Shown here in pieces: positions 1 to 7,120 of a stretch of 7,394 nt of DNA. Positions within the stretch are counted from its first letter, which is position 1. Every line of letters begins with the position of its first letter. Origin of the DNA: IDS-8 sp036381215. GTDB lineage: Bacteria; Pseudomonadota; Gammaproteobacteria; Steroidobacterales; Woeseiaceae. The stretch is taken from positions 1-7,394 of the forward strand of contig DASVDF010000114.1 in NCBI GenBank assembly GCA_036381215.1. Reading direction: 5' to 3'. The translations under genes were made by a program, and so were the position numbers. Under the pieces are notes generated by a model. The model did not search any database, was not told the origin of the DNA, and saw nothing but the letters and a program-made list of their open reading frames with translations.

Positions 1-102
1 CGGGCTTAGGCTTTGCCTCGCACGCCGCCGAGAGGGACTCCCCCGGCCACGGCTCCGCCCTGTCTTCGATCGTGCCGTGCGTGAACGATGCTCGGTGCCA
101 AC

Positions 103-131
103 GTGCCTTCGTTCGGGCAATGTGCCTTCGT
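103..131 (-). repeat. Short tandem repeat inside left repeat copy (period 19)
   Basis: The 10-mer GTGCCTTCGT occurs at 103-112 and again at 122-131, giving a period of 19 bases. On the minus strand it reads ACGAAGGCAC. The same motif occurs in the right repeat copy at 7181-7190 (complete) and 7200-7209 (one mismatch), also 19 bases apart, so the duplication is part of the repeat family. Confidence 0.6.
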
Positions 132-137
132 TTGGTC

Positions 138-160
138 GCCCGCGTGGCGGGCTCCTACGG
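138..160 (-). repeat. REP-like head and hairpin, left copy
   Basis: On the minus strand the sequence reads CCGTAGGA and then the hairpin GCCCGC-CAC-GCGGGC (plus-strand 152-138), with a 6-bp stem and a 3-base loop. REP sequences of the Pseudomonas type begin with a GTRG tetranucleotide followed by a short imperfect hairpin, which this matches. The right copy at 7121-7141 has the same geometry with a compensated base-pair change. Confidence 0.65.
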
Positions 161-184
161 TGACCGGCGCGTGGTGCTGCCAAG

Positions 185-802
185 TCAGGAGGGGGTGACG
201 ATTTCGGCGATGCGGCGGCGCAGGGCGGGATCGTCGCAGCGGCAGTCCTGGCCGCCCCCGGCGATGATGGCGGTGAGCGCCTGCACGGCGCGCTCGAAAT
301 CGTCGTTCACGACGCAGTAGTCGAACTCGTGCCAGTGCGACATGTCGCCGAGCGCATCGGCCAGCCGCCGCTCGATCGTGGCCTCGGTGTCGGTGCCGCG
401 CGCCTTGAGGCGCCGCGCGAGCTCGGCCGCCGACGGCGGCAGGATGAAGATCGACACGCAGTCCGGGCGCGCCCTGCGCACCTGGCGGGCGCCCTGCCAG
501 TCGATCTCCAGGATGACGCTCCGCCCTCTTGCGAGCTGCGTTTCCACCTGCGTGCGGCTGGTGCCGTATCGGTAATCGAACACGCATGCCGACTCGAGCA
601 GCTCACCTTTCGCCTCGAGCTCCGCGAACTCGGCGGGTGTGACGAAGAAATAGTCGCGCCCGTTTTCCTCGGTCGCCCGCTGCGGCCGCGTCGTGTAGGA
701 AATCGAGAACACGAGGTCCGGGTTGCGCCGCACCAGCTCCTTGACCAGCGACGTCTTGCCGGCGCCCGAGGGCGCGGCGATCACGAACAGTCGGGCGGGC
801 AC
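185..802 (-). CDS. gmk: Guanylate kinase
   Basis: Guanylate kinase phosphorylates GMP (and dGMP) to GDP with ATP, an essential cytosolic step in GTP supply. The 205-residue product is close to the 207 residues of the E. coli enzyme. A P-loop lies near the N terminus (APSGAGKTS, residues 10-18). It is followed by the GMP-binding segment with SYTTRPQR and NGRDYFFV, the VFDYRYGTS segment, the VILEIDWQGARQVR strand and a lid region rich in arginines (ERRLADA). The start is a GTG at 802-800, chosen because it places the P-loop at the usual distance and lies 4 bases after the yicC stop; only a weak GGA precedes it. It is probably co-transcribed with yicC. In many gammaproteobacteria rpoZ and spoT follow gmk. 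Here a repeat follows instead, and what lies beyond is outside the window. Confidence 0.97.
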   Translation of the reverse strand: MPARLFVIAAPSGAGKTSLVKELVRRNPDLVFSISYTTRPQRATEENGRDYFFVTPAEFAELEAKGELLESACVFDYRYGTSRTQVETQLARGRSVILEIDWQGARQVRRARPDCVSIFILPPSAAELARRLKARGTDTEATIERRLADALGDMSHWHEFDYCVVNDDFERAVQALTAIIAGGGQDCRCDDPALRRRIAEIVTPS

Positions 803-806
803 GTCG

Positions 807-1682
807 CTATTCCACGTTCTGGATCTGCTCGCGCATCTGCTCGATCAGCACCTTGAGATCGACGGCCGCGCGCGTCGTCTCCGTGTCCGCCGACTTCGCG
901 CCGAGCGTGTTGGCCTCGCGGTTCAGCTCCTGCATCAGGAAATCGAGGCGCCTTCCTACCGGCTCCTCGCTGCCGAGCACGTTCTGGATCTCGCTCACGT
1001 GACTCGTGAGCCGGTCGAGCTCCTCGTCGACGTCGAGCTTCTGCGCCGTGAGCGCGAGCTCCTGCGCGAGCCGCGCCGGGTCCGCGGCGATGTCCAGCGC
1101 GTCCAGCCGCTCCTTCTGCCGGGTGCGCGCGGCCTCCAGCACCTCGGGCATGCGGGCACGCACCCGCTCCGCGATGGCCAGGATGTCCGCGCAGCGCGCC
1201 GCGAGCATGGCCGCGATGCGCCCGCCCTCCGCCGCCCGCATCCCGGTGAGCGCCGTGAGCGCCGCCCCGAGCGCGGCCAGCGAGGCCTCGATCAGCGGCT
1301 CGCTCGACTGCTCGTCCTCGAACGGCTCCTCGATCACGCCCGGCCAGCGGAGCAAATCGACCGGGTTCGGCGCCGCCAGGTTCGGGAAGGTCGCGGCGAG
1401 CGCCGTGAAGCTCGCGTGCAGCTGGTCGATCACGCCCTGGTTCAGGCGGATGGGCGCCGGCACGCCGGCGGAGCGCCGGAACCCGATGCTGCATTCCACC
1501 TTGCCGCGCCGGAGCACGGCGCCGATGCGCTTGCGGAGCTCGGCTTCGGCGGGTTTCAGCTCGTCGGCCAGCCTGAGCTGCACGTCGAGCCAGCGGTGAT
1601 TCACGGTGCGCAGCTCGCAGGTCAGGACACCGTCGGCCAGCTCGGCCGTGTGTCGCGCGAAGCCTGTCATACTGTGTAACAT
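807..1682 (-). CDS. yicC: YicC/YloC-family endoribonuclease
   Basis: The product has 291 residues (E. coli YicC has 287) and the two-part architecture of the family: an N-terminal YicC_N domain and a C-terminal DUF1732 domain. The N terminus (MLHSMTGFAR) matches the family start. ELRTVNHRWLDVQLRL and RGKVECSIGFRR are the conserved N-domain segments. The C terminus (residues 245-291) holds RLDFLMQELNREANTL and ends KVLIEQMREQIQNVE, nearly identical to E. coli. Members have been described as RNA-cleaving enzymes that affect small-RNA turnover; the assignment here rests on the family, not on identified active-site residues. The ATG at 1682-1680 is the natural start, with only a weak purine stretch upstream. 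The gene heads the yicC-gmk unit and is divergent from the phosphatase-rph operon; yicC beside divergent rph is a recurrent gammaproteobacterial arrangement. Confidence 0.95.
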   Translation of the reverse strand: MLHSMTGFARHTAELADGVLTCELRTVNHRWLDVQLRLADELKPAEAELRKRIGAVLRRGKVECSIGFRRSAGVPAPIRLNQGVIDQLHASFTALAATFPNLAAPNPVDLLRWPGVIEEPFEDEQSSEPLIEASLAALGAALTALTGMRAAEGGRIAAMLAARCADILAIAERVRARMPEVLEAARTRQKERLDALDIAADPARLAQELALTAQKLDVDEELDRLTSHVSEIQNVLGSEEPVGRRLDFLMQELNREANTLGAKSADTETTRAAVDLKVLIEQMREQIQNVE

Positions 1683-1767
1683 CGAGGGTTTCCGGCCGGA
1701 ATTATTTCGCGCGAGCTCCCGGCGTTTTCGCTTCTTGATCTTCGCCGAGCCCCGTTATTCTAACCCG
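1683..1767. promoter_or_regulatory. Divergent intergenic region between yicC and the phosphatase operon
   Basis: These 85 bases must hold promoters for both directions. On the plus strand a candidate is TTGATC at 1735-1740 and TATTCT at 1756-1761, separated by 15 bases. On the minus strand AATAAT (plus-strand 1701-1706) matches five of six bases of a -10 box, but no convincing -35 box lies at the usual distance. A perfect 10-base palindrome, TCCGGCCGGA, lies at 1691-1700 beside the minus-strand -10 and could be an operator or chance in GC-rich DNA. All of this is by eye and unproven. Confidence 0.4.
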
Positions 1768-2514
1768 ATGCAGATCGAGTACGCGAAGGTCTCCGCCCTC
1801 GGCGACCGCCAGGACAACCAGGACCGCGCCACCGTCATCGTCGCACGCGACGCGGCCCTGATGCTCGTCTTCGACGGCATGGGCGGGCACTCCGACGGCG
1901 CCCTGGCGGCCGAGACCGGCCTGCACGTCGTGGAGCAGATGTTCACTGGCGCGAAGCTGCCCGTCTTCGACCCGCAAGGCTTTCTCTACATGGCGCTCGC
2001 GCGCGCCCACGACGAGGTCGTGCGTATCGGCGCGAATCTCGACGTGGACTTCCGCCCGCGCGCGACCTGCGCCGCGTGCCTCGTCCAGGAGGGCGGCGCC
2101 TGGTGGGGCCACGTCGGCGACAGCCGTATCTACCACATGCGTGGCGGCCGCGTGCTGTCGCGGTCGCGCGATCACAGCCACGTGGAAGTGCTGATCCAGG
2201 AAGGCGCGATCACCGAGGAGGAAGCGCTCGATCACCCCATGCGCAATTTCGTCGAATGCTGCATCGGCGGCGATGCTCCCGTGCCCGACATGAGCATCAC
2301 GGCAAAGAAGCGGCTCGAGGCCGGCGACGTGCTGCTCGCCTGCAGCGACGGCTTGTGGTCCGGCCTGAGCGACGGCGAGCTCGCCGAACTCTCGGGCGCC
2401 GCGAACGGCGCGCTGGCGGAGGGACTGAAGGCGCTCTCGCTCAAGGCGCTCCACCGCAACGCGCCCTACAGCGACAACACGACCGGTACCGTGATGCGCT
2501 GGCTGGGGGTCTGA
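1768..2514 (+). CDS. PP2C-family serine/threonine protein phosphatase
   Basis: This is a 248-residue metal-dependent phosphatase of the PPM/PP2C family, predicted cytosolic with no signal peptide or membrane segment. The family motifs appear in order: GDRQDNQD (12-19), VFDGMGGH (34-41, metal ligand D36), HVGDSRIY (115-122), CSDGLW (192-197, metal ligand D194) and SDNTTG (235-240, metal ligand D236). All metal-binding aspartates are present, so activity is expected. The usual glycine-threonine pair before the GDSR strand is RATCAAC here (98-104). The reading frame is open upstream to 1606, but that part overlaps yicC, and homology begins at the ATG chosen here. No Shine-Dalgarno precedes it. 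It heads an operon with rph, 1 base apart. Betaproteobacterial equivalents often have a kinase alongside; none is in view, so the substrate is unknown. Confidence 0.93.
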   Translation: MQIEYAKVSALGDRQDNQDRATVIVARDAALMLVFDGMGGHSDGALAAETGLHVVEQMFTGAKLPVFDPQGFLYMALARAHDEVVRIGANLDVDFRPRATCAACLVQEGGAWWGHVGDSRIYHMRGGRVLSRSRDHSHVEVLIQEGAITEEEALDHPMRNFVECCIGGDAPVPDMSITAKKRLEAGDVLLACSDGLWSGLSDGELAELSGAANGALAEGLKALSLKALHRNAPYSDNTTGTVMRWLGV

Positions 2515-2515
2515 C

Positions 2516-3253
2516 GTGAGTGCCACCCCGGAGCGTCCGAGCGGCCGCGCCTGCGACGAGCTGCGACCGGTGCGCTTCGTCACCGGATTCACGCGCCACG
2601 CCGAGGGCAGCGTGCTGGCCGAGTTCGGCGATACCTGCGTCGTCTGCACGGCCAGCGTCGAGAACCGCGTGCCGCCATGGCTGCGCGGCGCCGGCCGCGG
2701 CTGGGTGACCGCGGAATACGGCATGCTGCCGCGCGCCACCAGCGAGCGCACCGCGCGCGAGGCCGCCCGCGGCCGGCAAGGCGGGCGCACCATGGAGATC
2801 CAGCGCCTGATCGGCCGCTCCCTGCGTGCCGCCGCGGACCTCGAGGCGCTCGGCGAGCGCACAGTCACGCTCGACTGCGACGTGCTGCAGGCCGACGGCG
2901 GCACCCGCACCGCGGCGATCAGCGGCGCCTGGGTCGCGCTGTCGATCGCGCTGCGCCGGCTCACCGACGAGCGCGTGCTGCGCACGTACCCGCTGCACGG
3001 GCACATCGCCGCGGTGTCGGTCGGCATCTGGCGCGGCCAGGCCGTGCTCGACCTCGATTACGCGGAGGACGCCGAAGCCGAAACGGACATGAACGTCGTC
3101 ATGAACGAGGCGGGTCATTTCGTGGAGGTGCAGGGCACGGCCGAAGGGCACGCCTTCACTCGCGACGAGCTCGATGCGCTCCTCGACCTTGCGCGGCAAG
3201 GCGTGGGCGAGATCGTCACCGCGCAGTCCGAGGCGCTGGCCGCCGCCCGCTGA
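2516..3253 (+). CDS. rph: Ribonuclease PH
   Basis: RNase PH is a phosphorolytic 3'-to-5' exoribonuclease that trims tRNA 3' ends and other structured RNAs, working as a hexameric ring. The 245-residue protein aligns with E. coli Rph (238 residues) almost throughout. Conserved segments include GWVTAEYGMLPRAT, RQGGRTMEIQRLIGR (with R91, equivalent to E. coli R86), LDCDVLQADGGTRTA (phosphate-binding T130-R131) and EDAEAETDMNVVM with the catalytic-site aspartates. The start is GTG at 2516, 1 base after the phosphatase stop, with GGGGG at 2505-2509 as a plausible ribosome site. It gives a slightly longer N terminus than E. coli. The C terminus is intact, unlike the frameshifted rph of E. coli K-12. 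The 1-base junction suggests translational coupling to the phosphatase. Confidence 0.97.
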   Translation: MSATPERPSGRACDELRPVRFVTGFTRHAEGSVLAEFGDTCVVCTASVENRVPPWLRGAGRGWVTAEYGMLPRATSERTAREAARGRQGGRTMEIQRLIGRSLRAAADLEALGERTVTLDCDVLQADGGTRTAAISGAWVALSIALRRLTDERVLRTYPLHGHIAAVSVGIWRGQAVLDLDYAEDAEAETDMNVVMNEAGHFVEVQGTAEGHAFTRDELDALLDLARQGVGEIVTAQSEALAAAR

Positions 3254-3259
3254 TCCGCG

Positions 3260-3871
3260 ATGCGCGTGGTCGTCGCCACCGGAAACCGCGGCAAGCTGGC
3301 TGAGATCCGCGAGCTCCTGGCCGGGCTCGGCATGCACCTCGTGCCGCAGGGTGAGCTCGGCGTCGCGGCGGCGGCCGAAACGGGACAGACTTTCGAGGAG
3401 AACGCGCTGCTCAAGGCGCGCCACGCCGCCGCCGCGACCGGGCTCCCGGCGATCGCGGACGACTCCGGGCTACTGGTCGAGGCGCTGTACGGACGTCCGG
3501 GCGTGCGTTCGGCGCGTTACGCCGGAGCCGGTGCGGACGACCGCGCCAACGTCGAGAAGCTGCTCTGCGAGCTCCGCGGCGTGCCGCCCGCCCGCCGCGG
3601 CGCGAGCTTTCGTTGCGTCGCGGTGTTCGTGCGGCCGCTCGAAGGTTCCGCGCCTCTCATCGCCGACGGCCGGTGGGACGGGCAAGTCGCCGAGGCGCCG
3701 CGCGGGGAGCGCGGGTTCGGGTACGACCCGGTGTTCCTCGATCCTGCGCGCGGCCGGACGGCGGCCGAGATGGGCGAGGCGGAAAAGAACGCGCTCAGCC
3801 ATCGCGGACAGGCGTTCCGGCGCCTGGCGGAAATGCTCCGGGAGCAGCAGGCGGCGGAGCGTACCCGGTGA
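3260..3871 (+). CDS. rdgB: ITP/XTP/dITP pyrophosphatase (non-canonical purine NTPase)
   Basis: RdgB hydrolyses ITP, dITP and XTP to monophosphates and pyrophosphate, keeping deaminated purines out of DNA and RNA. The 203-residue protein carries the Ham1 family signatures in order: ATGNRGKLAEI (6-16, nucleotide-binding), ETGQTFEENALLKARHAA (40-57), the catalytic IADDSGL (65-71, D68 equivalent to E. coli D69), GVRSARYAG, GFGYDPVF and LSHRGQAFRRL. Length and motifs match E. coli RdgB (197 residues). The ATG lies 6 bases after the rph stop. No clear Shine-Dalgarno precedes it, so translation probably depends on coupling. Its stop overlaps the hemW start by 4 bases (GTGA). Confidence 0.97.
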   Translation: MRVVVATGNRGKLAEIRELLAGLGMHLVPQGELGVAAAAETGQTFEENALLKARHAAAATGLPAIADDSGLLVEALYGRPGVRSARYAGAGADDRANVEKLLCELRGVPPARRGASFRCVAVFVRPLEGSAPLIADGRWDGQVAEAPRGERGFGYDPVFLDPARGRTAAEMGEAEKNALSHRGQAFRRLAEMLREQQAAERTR

Positions 3872-5064
3872 GCGCCGCACCGCCACTCTCGCTCTACGTC
3901 CACCTGCCCTGGTGCGTGAGCAAATGCCCTTACTGCGACTTCAACTCGCATGTCGCGGGCGCGCGGGCGGATCGCGACCGCTACCTGGACGCGCTCGTCG
4001 CCGATCTCGCCGGGGAAGCCGAGAGAGCAGCGGGCCGGCCGGTGGCCAGCGTTTTCCTGGGCGGCGGCACGCCGAGCCTGTTCACGGCGGCCCAAATCGG
4101 GAGCTTGCTCGAAGCGGTCGGGGCGCGGCTCGCCGTGACGGCCGACGCCGAGGTCACGATGGAGGCGAACCCGGGCACCGTAGAGCGCGGCCGGCTTGCC
4201 GATTACCGCGCGGCCGGCGTCAATCGCCTGTCGCTCGGCGTGCAGAGCTTCGACGACGGCGCGCTCCGCCGCCTCGGCCGGATCCACGGGGCCGCCGACG
4301 CCGTCGCGGCGTGCCGCGAGGCTCAGGCGGCCGGCTTCGCGGCCGTCAATCTCGATCTCATGTACGCTCTGCCCGGCCAGACCGTCGCCGCCGCGCTCGC
4401 CGATCTCCGCCAGGCGGTCGCGCTCGATCCCGCTCATCTCTCCTGGTACGAGCTCACGCTGGAGCCGAATACTCGCTTCTTCGCCTGCCCGCCGCCGGAC
4501 CTGCCGGGCGAGGACGAGGCGCTCGCCATCGAGCGTGCCGGTCTCGCGCTGCTGGCCGAGGCGGGCTACCAGCGTTACGAAATCTCGGCTTTCGCCCGCC
4601 CCGGCCTGCGCTGCCGGCACAACCTGAACTACTGGCGCTTCGGCGATTACTTAGGCGTAGGCGCGGGCGCCCACGGCAAGCTCACGGATCCTGCCGGCGG
4701 GATCTGGCGCCGCGTCAAGCCCGCTCACCCGCGGGCCTACATGGAGCGGATGGAGGCAGGTGGTGCCGTGCCGGCCACGCGCGTCGCGGACGGCGAGATC
4801 GCGTTCGAATACATGCTGAACGCACTGCGCCTCCTCGATGGTTTCAGCGAAGCGGAGTTTGTGGCCCGCACGGGGCTCTGCTTCGCGGCGGTGGCGCCGA
4901 TCGTGGCCGGGCTGCGCCGCAACGGGCTGATGGAGCCGGCCGGATCCGGCGCCTGGCGCCCGAGCCCGCGCGGTTTCGCGCTGCTGAACGACCTCCAGGC
5001 CGCGTTCCTGACGCGGCCGGGCGCGGCGCCGGCTCCGCCCGCGCCGGTGCAAGCCCAGGTGTAA
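3868..5064 (+). CDS. hemW: Heme-binding radical-SAM protein HemW
   Basis: HemW is a cytosolic radical-SAM protein related to coproporphyrinogen dehydrogenase HemN, now regarded as a heme chaperone that delivers heme to respiratory proteins. The 398-residue product has the iron-sulfur motif WCVSKCPYCDFNSH (C16, C20, C23). The residue two after the last cysteine is Phe; the extra cysteine of true HemN is missing, which supports HemW. Also visible are FLGGGTPSL, MEANPGT, the LSLGVQSF strand, NLDLMYALPGQ and the heme-binding HNLNYW (251-256) followed by RFGDYLGVGAGAHG. The GTG start overlaps the rdgB stop, and GGAG at 3856-3859 is a suitable ribosome site. The frame is open further upstream inside rdgB, but similarity starts at this GTG. 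The C terminus ends in an Ala/Pro-rich tail of about 15 residues absent from E. coli. It is the last gene of the operon. Confidence 0.96.
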   Translation: MSAAPPLSLYVHLPWCVSKCPYCDFNSHVAGARADRDRYLDALVADLAGEAERAAGRPVASVFLGGGTPSLFTAAQIGSLLEAVGARLAVTADAEVTMEANPGTVERGRLADYRAAGVNRLSLGVQSFDDGALRRLGRIHGAADAVAACREAQAAGFAAVNLDLMYALPGQTVAAALADLRQAVALDPAHLSWYELTLEPNTRFFACPPPDLPGEDEALAIERAGLALLAEAGYQRYEISAFARPGLRCRHNLNYWRFGDYLGVGAGAHGKLTDPAGGIWRRVKPAHPRAYMERMEAGGAVPATRVADGEIAFEYMLNALRLLDGFSEAEFVARTGLCFAAVAPIVAGLRRNGLMEPAGSGAWRPSPRGFALLNDLQAAFLTRPGAAPAPPAPVQAQV

Positions 5065-5080
5065 AATTTACCCACTCGGC

Positions 5081-5089
5081 TTATGCACA
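5081..5089 (+). promoter_or_regulatory. DnaA box, upstream member
   Basis: TTATGCACA fits the DnaA-box consensus TTATNCACA exactly. Weaker relatives flank it: TTACCCACT at 5068-5076 and, on the minus strand, GCATGCACA at 5130-5122, each with two mismatches. It lies about 170 bases upstream of the denser cluster, on the other side of the AT-rich tract. Confidence 0.5.
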
Positions 5090-5160
5090 CCCGCCGATCC
5101 CGGCCTGTAAATCCCGCTTCATGTGCATGCAAATTCAGTCGCGCGGTTCGGAATGGGTTA

Positions 5161-5262
5161 TAAGTGACTGATATTTAGGCAAATAAAATTCTGGATAGAA
5201 AATAGACATTCTAACAACGCCGCTTTAAAAATCCCGACTTACCCCAATCACTCAATTTTGTT
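5161..5262. other. AT-rich tract, candidate DNA-unwinding element
   Basis: This stretch is conspicuously AT-rich in a very GC-rich window, with ten consecutive A/T bases at 5181-5190. It is bordered by a consensus DnaA box on one side (5081-5089) and three tightly packed boxes on the other (5259-5293), the layout expected of a replication origin or a DnaA-regulated site. An AT-rich promoter region or IHF-type bending site would also look like this. No 13-mer repeats typical of the E. coli unwinding element are apparent. Confidence 0.4.
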
Positions 5263-5293
5263 CCACAAAGTTACCCACAGGTTTTGTGGATAA
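5259..5293. promoter_or_regulatory. Cluster of three DnaA boxes
   Basis: Three 9-mers are packed into 35 bases. TGTTCCACA at 5259-5267 has one mismatch to TTWTNCACA. TTACCCACA at 5271-5279 has one mismatch to TTATCCACA. TTATCCACA on the minus strand at 5293-5285 is a perfect strong box. Gaps are 3 and 5 bases, and the last two boxes converge. Such close packing of one strong and two weak boxes suggests cooperative DnaA binding, as at origins, DARS or datA-like sites or a DnaA-regulated promoter. The cluster ends about 34 bases before the candidate rpmE -35 box, so control of rpmE is possible too. Confidence 0.55.
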
Positions 5294-5326
5294 TTGCCGA
5301 CACGGAAAACGCCGGCCGGAGCCGCC

Positions 5327-5355
5327 TTGCGGGGGTGCCGCCCGGGGTTTATGCT
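5327..5355 (+). promoter_or_regulatory. Candidate sigma-70 promoter of rpmE
   Basis: TTGCGG at 5327-5332 and TATGCT at 5350-5355 are separated by 17 bases, matching three and four consensus positions. Transcription would begin near 5362, leaving a leader of about 46 bases before rpmE. The leader can fold around CGCA-CAG-TGCG, and an outer CCGG/CCGG pairing would partly cover the ribosome site. This is a by-eye prediction. Confidence 0.4.
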
Positions 5356-5407
5356 ACGCGGCCTTTTGCGCAGCCGGCGCACAGTGCGGCGCGCACCGGA
5401 GACCCCC

Positions 5408-5614
5408 ATGAAGCCCGAAATCCACCCCGAATACACCGAGGTCAAGGTGACCTGCAGCTGCGGGAACGAGTTCGTCACGCGCTCGACGCTCGGGCACGAC
5501 CTGCACATCGAAGTCTGCTCGGCCTGCCACCCGTTCTACACCGGCAAGCAGAAGATCGTCGATTCCGGCGGACGCGTGGACAAGTTCCGCCGCAAGTACG
5601 GGATGAGCTCCTAG
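5408..5614 (+). CDS. rpmE: 50S ribosomal protein L31, zinc-binding form
   Basis: L31 sits at the central protuberance of the large subunit and helps bridge the two subunits. The 68-residue protein starts MKPEIHPEYTEVKVTCSCG and has the four zinc-binding cysteines of the C+ paralogue: C16, C18, C37 and C40 (CSC and CSAC). It also has the conserved HPFYTGKQKIVDSGGRVDKF segment. The zinc form is replaced by a cysteine-free paralogue under zinc starvation in many bacteria; no such paralogue is in the window. The ATG is well supported: GGAG at 5398-5401 lies 6 bases upstream. An in-frame extension to 5294 exists but has no homology. It is probably transcribed from its own promoter, separately from hemW. 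Confidence 0.97.
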   Translation: MKPEIHPEYTEVKVTCSCGNEFVTRSTLGHDLHIEVCSACHPFYTGKQKIVDSGGRVDKFRRKYGMSS

Positions 5615-5683
5615 CAGGACGGTTGCAGGAGCTGCGATTCGCCTCGCCCGGGGCCGTGCCGACGCTTCGCCCCATGCCGTAGC

Positions 5684-5704
5684 CACCGGCGGTGCCGCCG
5701 CGTG
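5684..5704 (+). terminator. Hairpin between rpmE and gltA, possible weak terminator
   Basis: The stretch can fold as CGGCG-GTGC-CGCCG, extended by an outer CAC/GTG pairing across a C-C mismatch. It lies 70 bases after the rpmE stop. The bases that follow (CATTTGCG) contain only three Ts, so termination would be weak. It may instead be a GC-rich folding coincidence. Confidence 0.25.
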
Positions 5705-5747
5705 CATTTGCGCGAGCGGGCGCCCTTCCGGCAAGATGGTTCGGCTT

Positions 5748-7043
<1,296 letters not shown>

Positions 7044-7054
7044 CCCCGCTCACC

Positions 7055-7086
7055 GCGCGGCCTCGCCATTTCGCGAGCGCCCGCGC
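7055..7086 (+). terminator. Hairpin after gltA, candidate transcription terminator
   Basis: The stem GCGCGG/CCGCGC encloses a second stem CTCGC/GCGAG around a CATTTC loop, with a small internal loop (C opposite CGC). It begins 12 bases after the gltA stop codon, where a terminator is expected. No T-tract follows, so it is at best a non-classical terminator or a 3'-end-protecting hairpin. Confidence 0.35.
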
Positions 7087-7120
7087 CCGCAACCATGTGC
7101 CCAACCAGCACGCACCTCCC

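Larger units (their letters stand above)
1..160 (-). repeat. Dispersed intergenic repeat, left copy (REP head plus long tail)
   Basis: Read on the minus strand from 160 downwards, this stretch matches the plus strand at 7119-7298. Shared blocks are the CCGTAGGAGC head, a 6-bp hairpin, an ACGAAGGCAC motif, a GGCACGA block, a GGCCGGGGG block and a final identical block (15-34 here, reverse complement at 7279-7298). Similarity seems to run on to position 1 (GCC, then AGCCCG) and probably past the window edge. The head lies 24 bases after the gmk stop codon, so a gmk transcript reading through would carry the repeat head-first, as happens behind gltA. The GTAGGAG head followed by a hairpin resembles REP elements mobilised by RAYT transposases; the long tail is unlike a simple REP. 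No convincing gene is present in this region. Confidence 0.75.
5065..5407. other. Non-coding gap between hemW and rpmE
   Basis: No plausible gene lies in these 343 bases; the frames open here lack family resemblance and a ribosome site. The GC-rich character of the neighbours drops sharply: 42 of 60 bases at 5161-5220 and 35 of 60 at 5221-5280 are A or T (counted by hand). The region holds several DnaA-box-like 9-mers (5068-5293) and the rpmE promoter region (about 5327-5407). No convincing Rho-independent terminator for hemW is visible; the short AT palindrome at its stop codon (GTAAAATTTAC, 5061-5071) has no usable loop. Confidence 0.8.

Noticed and set aside
1..184. Loss of rpoZ downstream of gmk
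   Set aside because: rpoZ may lie just beyond the window; absence within 184 bases is not evidence of loss.
1606..1767. N-terminal extension of the phosphatase by 54 residues
   Set aside because: It overlaps the yicC 5' end, and PP2C homology begins a few residues after the ATG at 1768.
1702..3027. A 441-codon minus-strand open frame opposite the phosphatase and rph
   Set aside because: It is antisense to two genes with intact motifs; its composition is biased and it resembles no family.
3174..5171. A 665-codon open frame on the plus strand across rdgB, hemW and the gap
   Set aside because: It overlaps two clearly conserved genes in another frame, and its product is a low-complexity Arg/Ala/Pro/Ser mixture typical of out-of-frame reading of GC-rich DNA.
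5161..5262. AT-rich tract as a horizontally acquired insert or phage attachment scar
   Set aside because: It has no tRNA, integrase, flanking direct repeats or coding content, and the DnaA boxes give a better explanation.
5294..5407. N-terminal extension of L31 by 38 residues
   Set aside because: Family members start at MKPEIHP, and a good ribosome site lies directly before the ATG at 5408.
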